Shown in pieces: positions 10,870 through 21,783 of a stretch of DNA of 64,000 nt; the stretch's first letter is position 1, and every line of letters starts with the position of its first letter. A program made the translations under genes and the position numbers. The DNA lies in NCBI RefSeq assembly GCF_026914185.1, contig NC_070560.1, positions 7,121,501-7,185,500 of the forward strand, in the 5' to 3' direction. The DNA comes from Puccinia triticina (lineage: Eukaryota > Basidiomycota > Pucciniomycetes > Pucciniales > Pucciniaceae). The notes beneath the pieces are model-generated. The model saw nothing but the letters and a program-made list of their open reading frames with translations, ran no database searches and was not told the DNA's origin.

Positions 10870-11084
10870 TGTTGAGTTGTCTGTTAGTCTGTTACTATGA
10901 TGTATCACCACAGTATGGAGGGCTGTTGGATCAACCCATGAGCACTACCAACCAACCACCCAGCTGGCAGCCATGAGCGTCTGTAGCCTAGTTGGTAAAG
11001 GCAGCACTCTAGTATGTGTGTCAGCATAGCTGAGGTTGTTAGTTCGACCCTCACCAGACACATCTTCATTTTACAGTCTCTACA
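10870..11084 (+). repeat. TRIM right LTR
   Basis: 215 bp, starts TGTTGAG and ends TCTCTACA. It contains the second tRNA-like copy at 10977-11062. Confidence 0.88.
10977..11062 (+). other. tRNA-like sequence inside the right TRIM LTR
   Basis: Same layout as the copy at 10555. Here the T-loop is TTCGACC, the canonical form, while the acceptor arm has one mismatch (GCGTCTG against CAGACAC). A box TAGCCTAGTTGG is intact. Confidence 0.55.
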
Positions 11085-11498
11085 CATATCCCTTTCATGT
11101 GCAAATCCCCATTACTGCACATACCCCTTTCATGCATAAATACACCTTTCATGCACACATACCCCTTTCATCATGTGTACATATCCCTTTTATGTGTTAA
11201 TACACCTCCTCACATTCCCCTTTCATGTGTACATACCCTGTTTATGTTATTCTGGCTGGATTCAATGGTGCATGGAGTGTTTAATAAAAGAAAATAAAAG
11301 GGTGCTCAGGGGGATGCTCATTTGCCTCAGCCTACTGCATGAGCACTACAGCATGTTCAACATTGAGATGCTGAACAAGGTACACACTCAAGGTGCACCA
11401 GCACAGAATTTGGGTGCTTGACTCCAGCTTGAGCTGAAGCTTGATTGAAGCTTGCTGCATCTCAACTGCAAGCAGTTTCTAGAGTTTTTCTTGCAGTG

Positions 11499-11994
11499 TT
11501 GTTATGTATAAATATGTCCAAAATTTGCCCCGCGTGATTCAGTGTAAAGTAACCCAGTGTTATCTCCTGGCCATAAGAAACACATCCTGACTACACCTCC
11601 CACAACCAGGTCGGCAGAGATTATACACACAGTATAACACATAACCAGATTTTTTTCTTACTTGGTAGGAGTTCTGAATGTGTGCACATAGTTGGACTTG
11701 TATGATTCTGGACCCTGGTTTAAGGGGCTTAGATAAACTAAGACTTGTTCAATTTACAAATTGTTTCAAGAACACCTTTGCATGTTTGAGAACTTTAGCC
11801 AGCAAGTGAAGCTTACCAAGAATGGCCAGCAAGTGAAGCTTACCAAGAATGGTGCCAGTTAAGTCCCCCAACCCTAAAAGCGGGTTTAGAGCAAGGTTTT
11901 TTGTTGAATTTAATACACAATCCAAAAAAAGCAAGGCTAAAGAAAAATATTTTTAAAGTTTAACAGCATATGTGAAGATTCATACAAAAAACAT
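11499..11994. other. Intergenic, no gene seen
   Basis: Nothing coding is supported. A short tandem duplication GGCCAGCAAGTGAAGCTTACC-like lies at about 11798-11850 (two ~33-bp copies). The last ~100 bases are likely the 3' untranslated region of UBA1. Confidence 0.45.
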
Positions 11995-14900
11995 TCATGG
12001 GCGGATTCGGATTTTGATGTAAGGTACCTCCACATCTTGGTCGTCGTCTTCCTCGTCCTCATTTTCATTTCCTTCAGCTTCAGTTTTATTGACCATGACC
12101 TCGAATCTGTTTTTTTTTTGTGAAAGTAGATGGGGACCACCAAATTAAAATCGCAAATGATCATGGTTGGATTTGAAAGGGTTGTCTAGCTTACATCATG
12201 GCTTTAACGTGTGGGGGGATCGCCTTCTTGGAAACTGTCTCGACCAGTTCACTCATCCTGTAGACCGCAAACATGTCCATCAGCTCCCAAACAATCATGT
12301 GATCCAGACCAGATGCAATCAGAACGTAATAAAAAGACAAAATTGTACGCACTTCATTTTCATCCTTTCTTCCACTTTTTTCTTAGCCATAAAGCTACTG
12401 TAAAGCATCGAGACTCCACTGCTCAGCATAGTCACCTCCAGCTTTTTCTCTTTCTTGAAATAATCGATCAACTCTTGCAACGTAAGATCGTAATCGATAT
12501 TGAAACGATCCCAGAGGGTCCATTCTATGTCGTAATACTGTGGAAAAATTCCAAGCCTTGTCAGATAGGAGTGGCTTCATCTATCGAAGTACACGCCCAA
12601 GCTTACTTTGTTCTTGGCAGCAGCGATCGGTTCAGAGAAGCCGAAGAAGGGCAGGGCCAGATTGACGAAGCCGTTCTTGTAGGACTCCAGCTTATCCTTC
12701 TTACCGATAATCTTATAGAGTTCGATGCAAACCAAACCGGTAGCCAGAGCAGTTGTCGTCGCGATGGCCGGGATGATCCGTCCGGCAATCAACTTAGTGC
12801 GGTGTTTATCAACCGGCGCGATCGAGTAATTGGTCGCCCGAAGATTTGAGGCCGCGGTGATGAAGTCCATGTGGAAGTTTGTATCATCATCTTTCTCAAA
12901 CTGGCATGGGTGAAGCTTGAGGCCGGATAGTTCTTCGGGCTTGGGCAATTTGGCCACCATCTCTGATTGATCTTCGTCTAAATTACGTACACATAGTTGA
13001 GTATCTCGAAATTTCAATCAAGTCAAATGAATCGCTCACCACCATTGGCTTGGTTGTTGACCGGTTCGTCATCTTTCACTTGAATCTGAAGACCGGCTCT
13101 GGGGGAAAACTCGGGCACAGTGACTGAACTGACGAGTTTATGGATTCCGGAAGGATCCCGATCACCTTTAATTCCATAGTTAAATGCTAGAAGGTTCGCT
13201 GCCGCAATAATAAACGTCATATGCTGAGGCTAAACACAATCCTCGTTGTTAGCATCACAAGCCGAACAGGAGAGCCACATCTAGCTTTTTTTATTTTATG
13301 ACTATTATTAAAGGCCAAGAGAAAGCAAAAGACTTGATTGAAAAGAAAATGAATTGCTTACGTCGTTGGGGTTGAACGTAATCGGCTCAGGGGCTCTTTT
13401 GGGACCAGACCAAAAGTGAACGCCTTCCTTGGTAATCTGTTGTCGGTATTATTAGTGTCGGTTTCAAGACATAGAATTAAGGTGCCATACTCACCAAGTC
13501 ACGTGGCAAGCTGTGCAACAGTTGTCGGATCTCGTTGTTAAACTCCAGCTCAAACTTCAATCGAGCCCATGTGACACAGTCGGCAAAGGTGGTTGGGCGA
13601 TTCTCGACAAGGAATTCTTTGATTTGGTTGATCTGCTCGATCGGGTTCCCTCCTTGTCTCAAAGTGTCAAGGTAATTCGGAATCGTGAGGTATTGGTTAA
13701 TTGTCTCGGCGGGTTTGGTAAAGAATTCGGAAAAACGCTCTTTCGCCCACTAATACATCATTCAAGGACAAGTTGGACGTTAGTTTTTAATTGATCATAA
13801 GTATCAGGAATCATACTTGCCTGAATGGTGTGTTCAATGATATTGGGGAAGCTTTTGACGGTACACATCGGAGCCTCTTTTTCTGGTGGGTCTTGGGAAG
13901 ATGAGTAGGACTCGGTCAGATGAGGCAGAACAACCTGCACGTTGGCCTTTGTTCCTAATGTTCCTGACTCCAAGAGTGGTTTCTCGTAATACACACAACG
14001 CCGATCCATGTACTGTCTGGCTAGAACGTTGTCGAGCGCATTGGTCACGCAATCGAGATGGTCAAAGAATTCATCTCCAAAGATGTGCTCCGTGCGATCT
14101 CCCACGGCTTCTTGAAAGCTTTGGATCTTTCCTTGAAGGTCTGGATTCATTTCACTAACTGCCCTGGGTGCAGCCTCGCTCTTAAATGAACCAAGGTCAC
14201 GAGGTCGGAACAGGAATTGCCGATTCAAGTTACTTTTCTCAATCGAATCCATATCTGTTACCGATATCTTGCCATCGGGACCCGCACATAGACCCATCAT
14301 GGCCCAATTTTTCAGCATCTCGCATCCGATCGCACCAGCCCCGACTAGGAACTGTCGGTAATTACTGATTTTCTTCTGGAATTGACTCCCAAACACTGCG
14401 ATTTGACCATCATACCTTGATCCGGTGGGCTGAACATCGGCTTCGGTTGGTAATTCGGTGGGAAGGGCCTCGAGCGCATCGAAATATAGATGTTGGAAAG
14501 TTGGATGAAATTTGCCCGAACATGCTTTCAGAACCTCTTGGGCGACATATCCACCAATGACTGCAGTAATGGGAGCTAATTCTCCCGTAGCTTGATATGC
14601 TAATTCCACAAGAACCTCTTTCGGGAGCTCCTCGTCACCTTTGTGGATACTTTTGGCCATTGCTAAGAATAACTCGGCATCTGCAGAGTTTCGCGGTTTT
14701 GGTAGGCGGTGGTATTTCTCTTCGAATTGCGAAAGAGCTTGAAAGCCCGTATGTAGGACAGCTGGCCGATCGAACTTCGCGAAATCGGTAATCAAGAACT
14801 CAGGTTGAGGCAACGATTCCCGGAGAGATTTCTGGTAGGAGTAACAGAAAGCTTCAGCAGGGTAACTTCAGGGAAGGTTTAAACGAAGTTTGACTAACGA

Positions 14901-16433
14901 AGTGTAACGCTTTGGGTTGTTTGACTTGGTGGAACCATCCACCTTTCTTGTAGTTTCCCAGCGATGTAGTGTCCCCAATGGTAAATGTATACGGACCTAT
15001 CATTCAACAAGTTATATCATAAGAGCGATTCGAGTTTTAATTGGACCAGTCAGCAAACAGCGGCCATAACTTGAACTTGGGTTCTCTAGCTCGTCTGGAT
15101 TGCCGGGCCCCGCGGGAACGTGGGCAATCTTGAATAATAAGATCTTGGGGTACACACCTTTTACGGTTACTTTGCGTGGTTCACCCTGAACAAGGGCGTC
15201 CATACCTTCTACCTCGGTGAATGTGACATAATCACCATCTTCAAGACCATGCCTTGATTCGTCTAAAGTTGTGACGAGTCCTTCAGAGCTCTACGTGGAC
15301 AACTCCAATTTGCAGTTAGAGCCAGCTGCACATGGAGAAAAGCTTGGACAGAAAACTAAACACGCCATACGTTTTCTATGGAAACCACCATGCCAGAAAC
15401 AGGTTGTTCACCGGTGGTGTCCAAGACGATGAATTCGGGACCAAAGTCGCAGAACACTGAGCTGTAACAGAGCGAAAATAGAAAATAAGTGTTCATGTAG
15501 AGAAAGCGGCGCGAAGAGATATATAACGATGTGCGACAGACCCAAAAAGACCCCTGACATCCGTTGAGATGAATTGGATTCCGTTTTGATGCGTGAAGTC
15601 GTTAAACTCTAATTGTTTCGAAAGGGGTGTGTTGGTAAACACTACGACCTACGTGTCAGATCAAAGCGGTCAGGGCTTTGAATTGTCTGAATAGGAGAAG
15701 CTGAATAGAATCAAGACAAACCTGGAAGGTTTTCAAGACATCCTTCGTAAGTTCTTCTCCCAGGACACGAACTGGAACGTAGGAGTTCAACTCGGCCATT
15801 CTTGGTTGCGTCGAGTGATCGCGCGGCTTCCCGATATCTGAATCGCGCAGGAAAAACTGGAGTAAACCAGGAGGGTGGGCGCAATGTGAGTCACAAAACC
15901 CCACTGATGGCTCTTCTGGAATTAGAGTGTATACCTGTGTGCCCAAATCTGCTTGACAAGTTGGGGCAGGGTCGTGTATAGTTACGGATTTGACTCCAGC
16001 TAGACAAATGTTTTTAGCTGTAGGATGAACATCAGGCAGGAAATGTTGGTTAACAAAGACGGATAGATTTTATCTCTGATAAGTTTGAAATTCGAGAAAC
16101 TCAACCGATCTCAACGCCCAATCCTTTCATGCCAACGATCAACACGTCCGAGTTGGCCATCTTCTGCATGGCTGTGAGATGGAGTCAGTAGGGAAGCATG
16201 TCCATCCACACAAGCCATGAACTTACCATCGTGCCCAAGGACATATCTGTTTGGCTCATAGCGGATAGGAATAGTTCAAGATAAAATCAGTTCAATCTAT
16301 CTATTCGGCTTCCGATAGAAGAAACAGGTTTGACTGACAATTGCCGGGAATAGAGACTTTCATCGATAGTTGATTGATCGAGCTGCATGTCCACGGGGTT
16401 TGAAGAGCTGGCCTGGGGGTTGGAAACTACCAT
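11995..16433 (-). CDS. UBA1: Ubiquitin-activating enzyme E1
   Basis: Activates ubiquitin with ATP, forms a thioester on its catalytic cysteine and passes ubiquitin to E2 enzymes, in cytosol and nucleus. Seventeen exons splice in frame to 1029 aa, the usual E1 length: 16339-16433, 16227-16246, 16106-16171, 15935-16017, 15722-15856, 15542-15648, 15371-15461, 15158-15290, 14899-14996, 13821-14831, 13495-13749, 13362-13436, 13040-13229, 12607-12977, 12353-12537, 12195-12257, 11995-12106. Visible motifs: N-terminal SRQLYVLGHDAMQKM, the ATP-binding loop VGAGAIGCE (about residue 440), [10 protein letters not shown], and the catalytic cysteine in [10 protein letters not shown] (C599). The C-terminal ubiquitin-fold domain ends [13 protein letters not shown]. 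Exon 2 has only 20 nt, and the intron after exon 10 (13750-13820) starts with GC. Divergent neighbour PRP4 starts 291 bp away. Confidence 0.95.
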
Positions 16434-16724
16434 GATACCTTCAGTTGTTGTCCGATGATGATGACACATGATATGTAGGCCGGCTAGCGCTGGTGCCTCG
16501 AGGCATCGGGGCTCGTGTCGGGCATGCGGGGGTCGGAGTTCGGGACCAACAAGCCCTGCCCGAGCTACCCGATGCGAGTATATTGCATATTGCATACTCG
16601 GCCCTGGAGCTGGTGCGGGCGGAGCGCGAGAGTCGTGTGAAGGCTACCACTTCCACTTCAAGGTCTCAGGATCACGTCCAGCTTCCCCTCGAGCCCAAAA
16701 CGCTTCGTAAATCAATCTGGAACT
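16434..16724. promoter_or_regulatory. Divergent UBA1/PRP4 promoter region
   Basis: Only 291 bp separate the start codons of two housekeeping genes on opposite strands, so both promoters and both 5' untranslated regions must lie here or overlap the genes. The segment is GC-rich at its centre (16500-16640). I see no TATA box I would defend. Confidence 0.6.
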
Positions 16725-19084
16725 ATGGAAGTCGACTTCGACGATCTGGTCACCAAGCAGTTCGATCCAAATGACCCAAACCAAACACGAACCCAGGCGG
16801 AACATGCAGCCCTACTTACTTCTCTCGACCGGGCCACCCGATCGAGGCAACTCGCAGTGCCTACGAATGAGGTCGCGATTCGAGTCAGACTACGAGAGCT
16901 TGGCGAGCCTATGACACTCTTTGGCGAAAGACCTGAAGACAGAAGAGATCGACTACGCTACGTGTTGAGTCAAATCGCTGAAGCAAAGGGCTGGGAACTC
17001 GAGAAGGACGCCGGGGCTGGACAAGACGAAGGAGGTGCCGATGGGAAAGACGACTCCGATTTGGACGATGAAGAGGAATTCTATACCGAAGGATCTGAGG
17101 CTCTCTTGGTGGCTCGAAGATCTATTGCCGATTTCAGTCTGGCTAATGCCCGAAAACGAATTTCGCGTCAAAAGCTTGAAGCTAAACTTCCACTCAGTAA
17201 GATCATGGCCACTCGAAAATCGGTTTATGCCGAACTCAAAGTGAGCTGTACAGCTGAGTAAATGATAAAAAAAAGCTACGCGGGCAACTCAACCAGTTTT
17301 CCCTGGTCACAGACATATACCAATTTAGGATCCCAGGTTGGCGACGAACGACCGATTTCAATCGTTAGGTTCTCGCCCAATGCTCGTCTTTTAGCCACCG
17401 GCTCCTGGACCGGTACAGCCAAGGTTTGGAACGTCCCAAGTTGTACTCCCTATGCGGAGAGCAAAGAAAGTAAAAACATTTTCAGAGGTTCGTGGTTTTG
17501 ATTAATTGAATATTCTTGCACTTTTTTTCTATCGTTTCCCTCGAAATCCGGCACGTCTTTGGATAGTTTTCACAAATTTGTGGCTATGCTTCACCCCCTC
17601 CGCCCCCCCCCCCCCCCCTCGCCACCCCCTTTATATATTTGTATTTCTTCAAGTTGAATTCTGCGTGTTTATTGGCTTGAGTATTACCTATTCACTCACA
17701 AACTCCAACTGTCTCTTATCACACACAGAGTGAGGCCACGAACCTCTTTCTTCAAAAAGAATGTTGGCCGCCGACTGACATCGTGTTCGCTTCTTCCTCG
17801 GATGACACTGCTTCCTTTCACTTAATTCATCTCTCTCTGGTCACCCCTGTCCATCTCCCATCCCTATTCCCCTTTTCAATGGACAGGTCACTCCGATCGA
17901 ATCGGTGGTCTGGCTTGGCATCCCGGTGCCACTCTCAGTCAGTCAACATCTAGTGCAAACTTCATCACTGGAGGTGCGGATGCAAAAGTCCAAGTTTGGT
18001 CGCTAGACAAGTCCGTTTAACAACGCGTTCTCCTGCTTTTTTCTTCTTCCACAAGAGATATGTTGATTGACCAATCTTGGGCCCTTCTTATTATAGTGAA
18101 CAGCCTCTTCGAACTCTGGAAGGACATGGTGCACGAGTTTGTCGTGTCGCTTTTCATCCTGCGGGGCGACATGTAGCGTCTAGTTCGTTTGATACCACTT
18201 GGCGTCTTTGGGACGTTGAGACGGGTGCCGAACTTCTGGTTCAAGAAGGTCATTCACGAGAAGTCTACAGTCTGGAATTCCAGGCCGATGGCGCATTGCT
18301 GTGTTCCGGTGGCTTGGACGCCATTGGTCGGGTATGGGATCTGCGAAGTGGTAAGACAGTGATGGTACTTGATGGACATGTCAAGGACATCCTTGCTATC
18401 GACTTTTCTCCAAATGGGTGAGCTGCCTTTGCCACTGTGTCGTTGTCTTCAAGTCATTGCTGAATCTTTTGATCATCGTTTCTTCTATTTCTCCGCATTA
18501 TGGACCCGATAGTCACCAGATTGCAACTGGATCAAATGATGACAATATCAGGATATGGGACATCCGTACACTCAAAGCAATCTACACCATTCCAGCCCAC
18601 ACCTCAGCAGTCTCAGATGTTAAATTTTATCGGGCACCAGCAGTGCCAGGCTTCAAGTTCCCATATACGATTGACGTTGAAGGGAAGACGAAGGACGAGA
18701 AACAGAGCGCAGCAGCATATCTCAACGGCTCGGACCGAATCAAACTTGAGGAAGGCGAGCCGGTGGAAAACGAAGTCGAGGTTCCTCTGGGCGGTTTATA
18801 CCTGGCCAGTTGTGGTTATGATGGTTATGTGAAATTGTGGTCTGCTGATGATTGGCAATTAATCAAGGCCATGTCGAGTGAAGCTGGGGGGAGAGTAATG
18901 AGTGTAGATGTTGGCAGTGGTATGCGCTTCTTTTTATCTATTGCTCAAACACTCCATAATCTCATGATCATTAAGTGGTTCTTTTTTCTTTTTGTGTATG
19001 GCAGATGGAAAATTTATGGCTTCTGGAGAATGGACAAGGACATTTAAGCTCTGGTCAGCCGAAAACGTTTCGTTGTCGCTGTGA
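16725..19084 (+). CDS. PRP4: U4/U6 snRNP WD40 protein PRP4 (PRPF4)
   Basis: Component of the U4/U6 and U4/U6.U5 snRNPs, needed for spliceosome assembly in the nucleus. Six exons splice in frame to 540 aa: 16725-17240, 17313-17487, 17887-18010, 18097-18417, 18513-18919, 19005-19084; human PRPF4 is of similar size. Residues 45-69 (VPTNEVAIRVRLRELGEPMT..LFGE) form the conserved splicing-factor motif typical of PRP4. About seven WD40 repeats follow, for example LATGSWTGTAKVWNV, FITGGADAKVQVWSL, ASSSFDTTWRLWDVETG, CSGGLDAIGRVWDLRSG, IATGSNDDNIRIWDIRT, ASCGYDGYVKLWSAD and MASGEWTRTFKLWSAE. An acidic stretch (DDSDLDDEEE) precedes the first repeat. Intron 2 (17488-17886) contains a C-tract near 17605-17620. 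No break is seen. Confidence 0.93.
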
Positions 19085-19754
19085 TATAGATACTATTTCA
19101 TGAGGCTTTTAAACAAGCAAACAGGCAAAAAAATGATACAGTCATCCCGGAAAAGCTTGGCTTCCTTGTAAGGGATTTCCATGGAAATGTCGTGTTGGAT
19201 TTTCCAACCTTGTGCAGCAATACAGTGCCAAGGTTAGACATTTGCTAACTTGACACTAGTCCCCCCTGGTGGGAGACTTGCTGTGACTGGCTGCAAAGCA
19301 GCCCCTCACGCAGGGAGGGACTTGTGCACAAAGTAAAAAAATTGGCTGAGAAAGAAATCATGAATGGCTGGAGGAAAAACAGCCTCACCCGGTCCCAGCC
19401 TCCCCCTCAGCTCCTGTAGACCTGCCCCAGAGCCATAATATACCTCTGGACCTCAGCTTTCAAATGGTGCTGGTCTCATCTGCCCAATCCCTACCATTTT
19501 CACTGCACTAATCCTTTCAAAAAAAAAAGCCCTGTTTGGCACTGATATAAATAGGGAGTTGAAAAATTGACTCCCAAAAGTTGTTTACGTCGCGCGGACC
19601 ACCTCAGGACGCCCGTCCCCGGTCCGCGGGACCAAAGTTTGACCTGCGTGGATTCTGGGAGTCAGAAAATTAATTCTGCTATCCAGAGTGGGAGTCGGAA
19701 TTTTAATTTCACAAAAAATGACGGAAAATAAAGAAAAATTCATACCTCTGCAGT
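19085..19754. other. Intergenic with a possible MULE-like fragment
   Basis: No gene. About 19240-19340 carries GCTAACTTGACACTAGTCCC and, about 70 bp on, GGGAGGGACTTGTGCAC, resembling ends of the MITE at 4160-4740. From 19540 to 19690 there is sequence with GACTCCCA/TGGGAGTC motifs of unknown origin. Confidence 0.4.
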
Positions 19755-20110
19755 GGGGCACCTAAAGCCCCCCAAATTTTACAGTGGCCATAAAGCACTC
19801 TGAATAGCACCTGATGAGCTTCACAGAATTGGAACACCCCAGGAAAGGGGTGGGGGTGTGCCACTGTGGGTCTAATTTGGTGGATTTCCTACTAAGAAAA
19901 TCCGCCAAAGCCTTAGCTACAGTGCCCCAAAGCCCCCCAAAATTTTACAGCGGGCATAAAAGCCTCTGAAAACCACATTTAAAACTTCTTGGCAGTGGGA
20001 AACCCCAGGAAAGGGGTTTGCTACTGTGGGTCTAATTTGGTGGATTTCCTGCTAAGGAAATCCGCCAAAGCATTTGCCACAGTGCCCCAAAGCGCACCAA
20101 AGTTTTGGAT
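19755..20110. repeat. Two tandem copies of a ~165-bp unit
   Basis: Both copies carry AAAGCCCCCCAAA..TTTTACAG near the start, CCCCAGGAAAGGGG in the middle and TGTGGGTCTAATTTGGTGG near the end, followed by AAATCCGCCAAAGC. First copy about 19755-19920, second about 19921-20095. No coding potential. Confidence 0.75.
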
Positions 20111-20146
20111 CATGAAATAAAATACTCTGTACCCAAATGGCTAGCT

Positions 20147-20293
20147 TAAGGATTGCCAAGTGAACATGGGTACCCGCGGCGGGTGTGGGTACCCCCTGCT
20201 TTTTTTGACCAAAACATACACCCGCACCCGCACCTGGCACCTGCGGCGGGTATCCGCGGGTGTTTTGGGCGGGTACCTCATTGTGATCTTCCA
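20147..20293. repeat. hAT terminal fragment (GGGTACCC type)
   Basis: Starts TAAGGATTGCCAAGTG, then GGGTACCCGCGG, a T-run followed by GACCAAAAC, CACCCGCACCCGCACC, and ends GGGCGGGTACCTCATTGTGA. This is the end architecture of the hAT elements at 7770-9886 and 53574-54439 reduced to ~147 bp. No TSD is visible, so it may be a solo end or a very small derivative. Confidence 0.65.
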
Positions 20294-20582
20294 TCCAAAA
20301 ACCTTTAAAGACGAGTATAGACTATTTTTACTTTCATCTTGACCTATCATGTGTTAGTCATATACTATATATAGAAACAGAAACATCATCAAATGGAAAA
20401 ATAACAAGATAAAAGAAGATCTAACACTGTGAACTCAAGTGTTACCATTTGCTGTTCACAGGATACTTTTTCTCTTTTTTTTGCTCCTCCTTGAGACCCT
20501 CCTTCCGCCCCTGTCTCAATCAGGTTATTCTTGGAATAAAACGCAACCAACATACCCCCAGTGATGGAAACTGGGAAACTGA

Positions 20583-20968
20583 GGCTTTGTTTGGAGCCAA
20601 TATAAATATAGGTGATATAATCATTGGTTAATTCAATGAAAACTACAAAATTCAACATAAAGCCTCCAAATATTTTTTCTAGGCAACCTACAATACTGGT
20701 CTCTTCAATTATGAAGTCAGATTCAACTGATTCAGCCATATTCAGTACTGTAGTACCATTATATCGCTTTTGACCAAAACAAAGCAATATAATGGTATTA
20801 TGGTGCTGAAGATGGCTGAATCAGTTAAATCTGACTTCATAGTTGATGAGACCAGTACTGTAGGTTTCCTACAAAAAAAAATTGGATTCTTTATGTTGAG
20901 TTTTGTATTTTTTATTGAATTTACAAATGATTATGTCACCTATATTTATATTGGCTCCAAACGGGGCC
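20583..20968. mobile_element. Foldback MITE, 386 bp
   Basis: The two halves are imperfect inverted copies centred near 20775: GGCTTTGTTTGGAGCC at the left and, on the minus strand, GGCCCCGTTTGGAGCC at the right, with CAATATAAATATAGGTGA inverted next to each. TGA flanks both ends (20580-20582 and 20969-20971), consistent with a 3-bp TSD. Open frames through it are by-products of its low GC palindrome. Confidence 0.7.
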
Positions 20969-21164
20969 TGAGTTGAGACGGTGTTGAGTAGAGATGGCCC
21001 CGGCAAACCCGTTGCGGGCACCTGCTATCCGCTGGCGGGCACCCGCCAGCTGGTGCGGGTGCGGGTGCAGATGTCTGAGATTCCGGGAAAAAGTGGGCGG
21101 GTACCCGGATAATTCAACCCACACCCGCCCGCACCCGCCCACCGCTTTAACCGGAAAGCCTGAT

Positions 21165-21440
21165 CCCTTCCGGTTGCCAAGGTTTTACAGCCTTGGAAGC
21201 CAGAAAAACCCACCTGGTCGCCGAGGACACAAAACCTCATCGACCAGGAGGGATTCCTTCCGGTCACCGGGGCTGTATCTCGGCGACCAGAAGGAAAAAA
21301 TCCTCCCGGTCGCAGAGGTTACAAAACCTCGGCGACCAGGAGGATACTATCTTGGTCACGAAGTTTGTAAAACCTTGGCGACCAAGAGGAAAAAGTCCTG
21401 GTCGCAAAGGTTAAATAACCTCAGCGCGCGACCAGCAGGT
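21165..21440. repeat. Palindromic GGTCGC array, left part
   Basis: Units in which CCTCGGCGACCAGGAGG and CCTCCTGGTCGCAGAGG face each other, separated by TTACAAAA-like spacers. It is interrupted at 21440 by the copia element and continues at 26833. Confidence 0.8.
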
Positions 21441-21670
21441 TGTTATGACACGTCATTTTAGGTATCACACTATTATCATTTTTTTACATATTTTCATTAC
21501 TTCATCACATACTTTACCACATAGTTTCATTATGGTTTTACATGTTTCTTCTCACCAACCCAATTACATAATCAACCTTGTATATATACTCTATTCGTGG
21601 TGAAATCTTATTCTTCCCTTGGGGGAGTTTTCATCTCATTCTTGCCATATCCTGATATCTCATCTCTTCA
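21441..21670 (+). repeat. Copia left LTR
   Basis: 230 bp, TG..CA ends. The likely promoter is AT-rich sequence around TATATATAC at about 21581-21590, by analogy with other LTRs. Confidence 0.93.
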
Positions 21671-21682
21671 GGTTATGAGCAC
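21671..21682 (+). promoter_or_regulatory. Copia primer-binding site
   Basis: GGTTATGAGC is complementary to the anticodon loop region of initiator tRNA-Met, the same primer region as in the TRIM at 10448-11084. Confidence 0.65.
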
Positions 21683-21783
21683 GCGCTGTCACCAGCGGGA
21701 TTTATAGACATACAACTCCCTATCTACTTCACTTAGGCTTTGTATCATCAACGACAAAGCTTAACCTTAGCATAATTGGTTTT

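Larger units (their letters stand above)
10448..11084 (+). mobile_element. TRIM (miniature LTR element), 637 bp, TSD CATAT
   Basis: Two 215-bp direct repeats (10448-10662 and 10870-11084) begin TGTTGAGTTG and end in CA. CATAT precedes (10443-10447) and follows (11085-11089). Directly after the left LTR lies a primer-binding site GGTTATGAGCCC (10663), and directly before the right LTR a purine tract AAGGGGGGA (10861-10869). The internal region is only 207 bp and codes for nothing, so this is a terminal-repeat retrotransposon in miniature that must use enzymes supplied in trans. The homologous locus at about 29763-29785 reads TTTACATATCCCTTTC, that is, the empty site with a single CATAT. Confidence 0.9.
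6775..11498. mobile_element. CACTA-type element with nested insertions
   Basis: The left end CACTGCAAGAAAAACTC (6775) is matched by its inverse GAGTTTTTCTTGCAGTG ending at 11498; the inverted repeat runs for about 45 bp to TTGAGATGCAAG. TTG flanks both sides (6772-6774 and 11499-11501), a 3-bp TSD as in CMC/CACTA elements. The uninterrupted relative at 29322-30213 is only 892 bp; the extra length here is explained by insertions at 6901-10124 and 10448-11084. No transposase gene of its own is visible. Confidence 0.85.

Noticed and set aside
17580..17640. C-tract as an assembly gap or regulatory G-quadruplex
   Set aside because: It lies within a PRP4 intron and is a simple homopolymer-rich stretch; nothing more can be supported from sequence.
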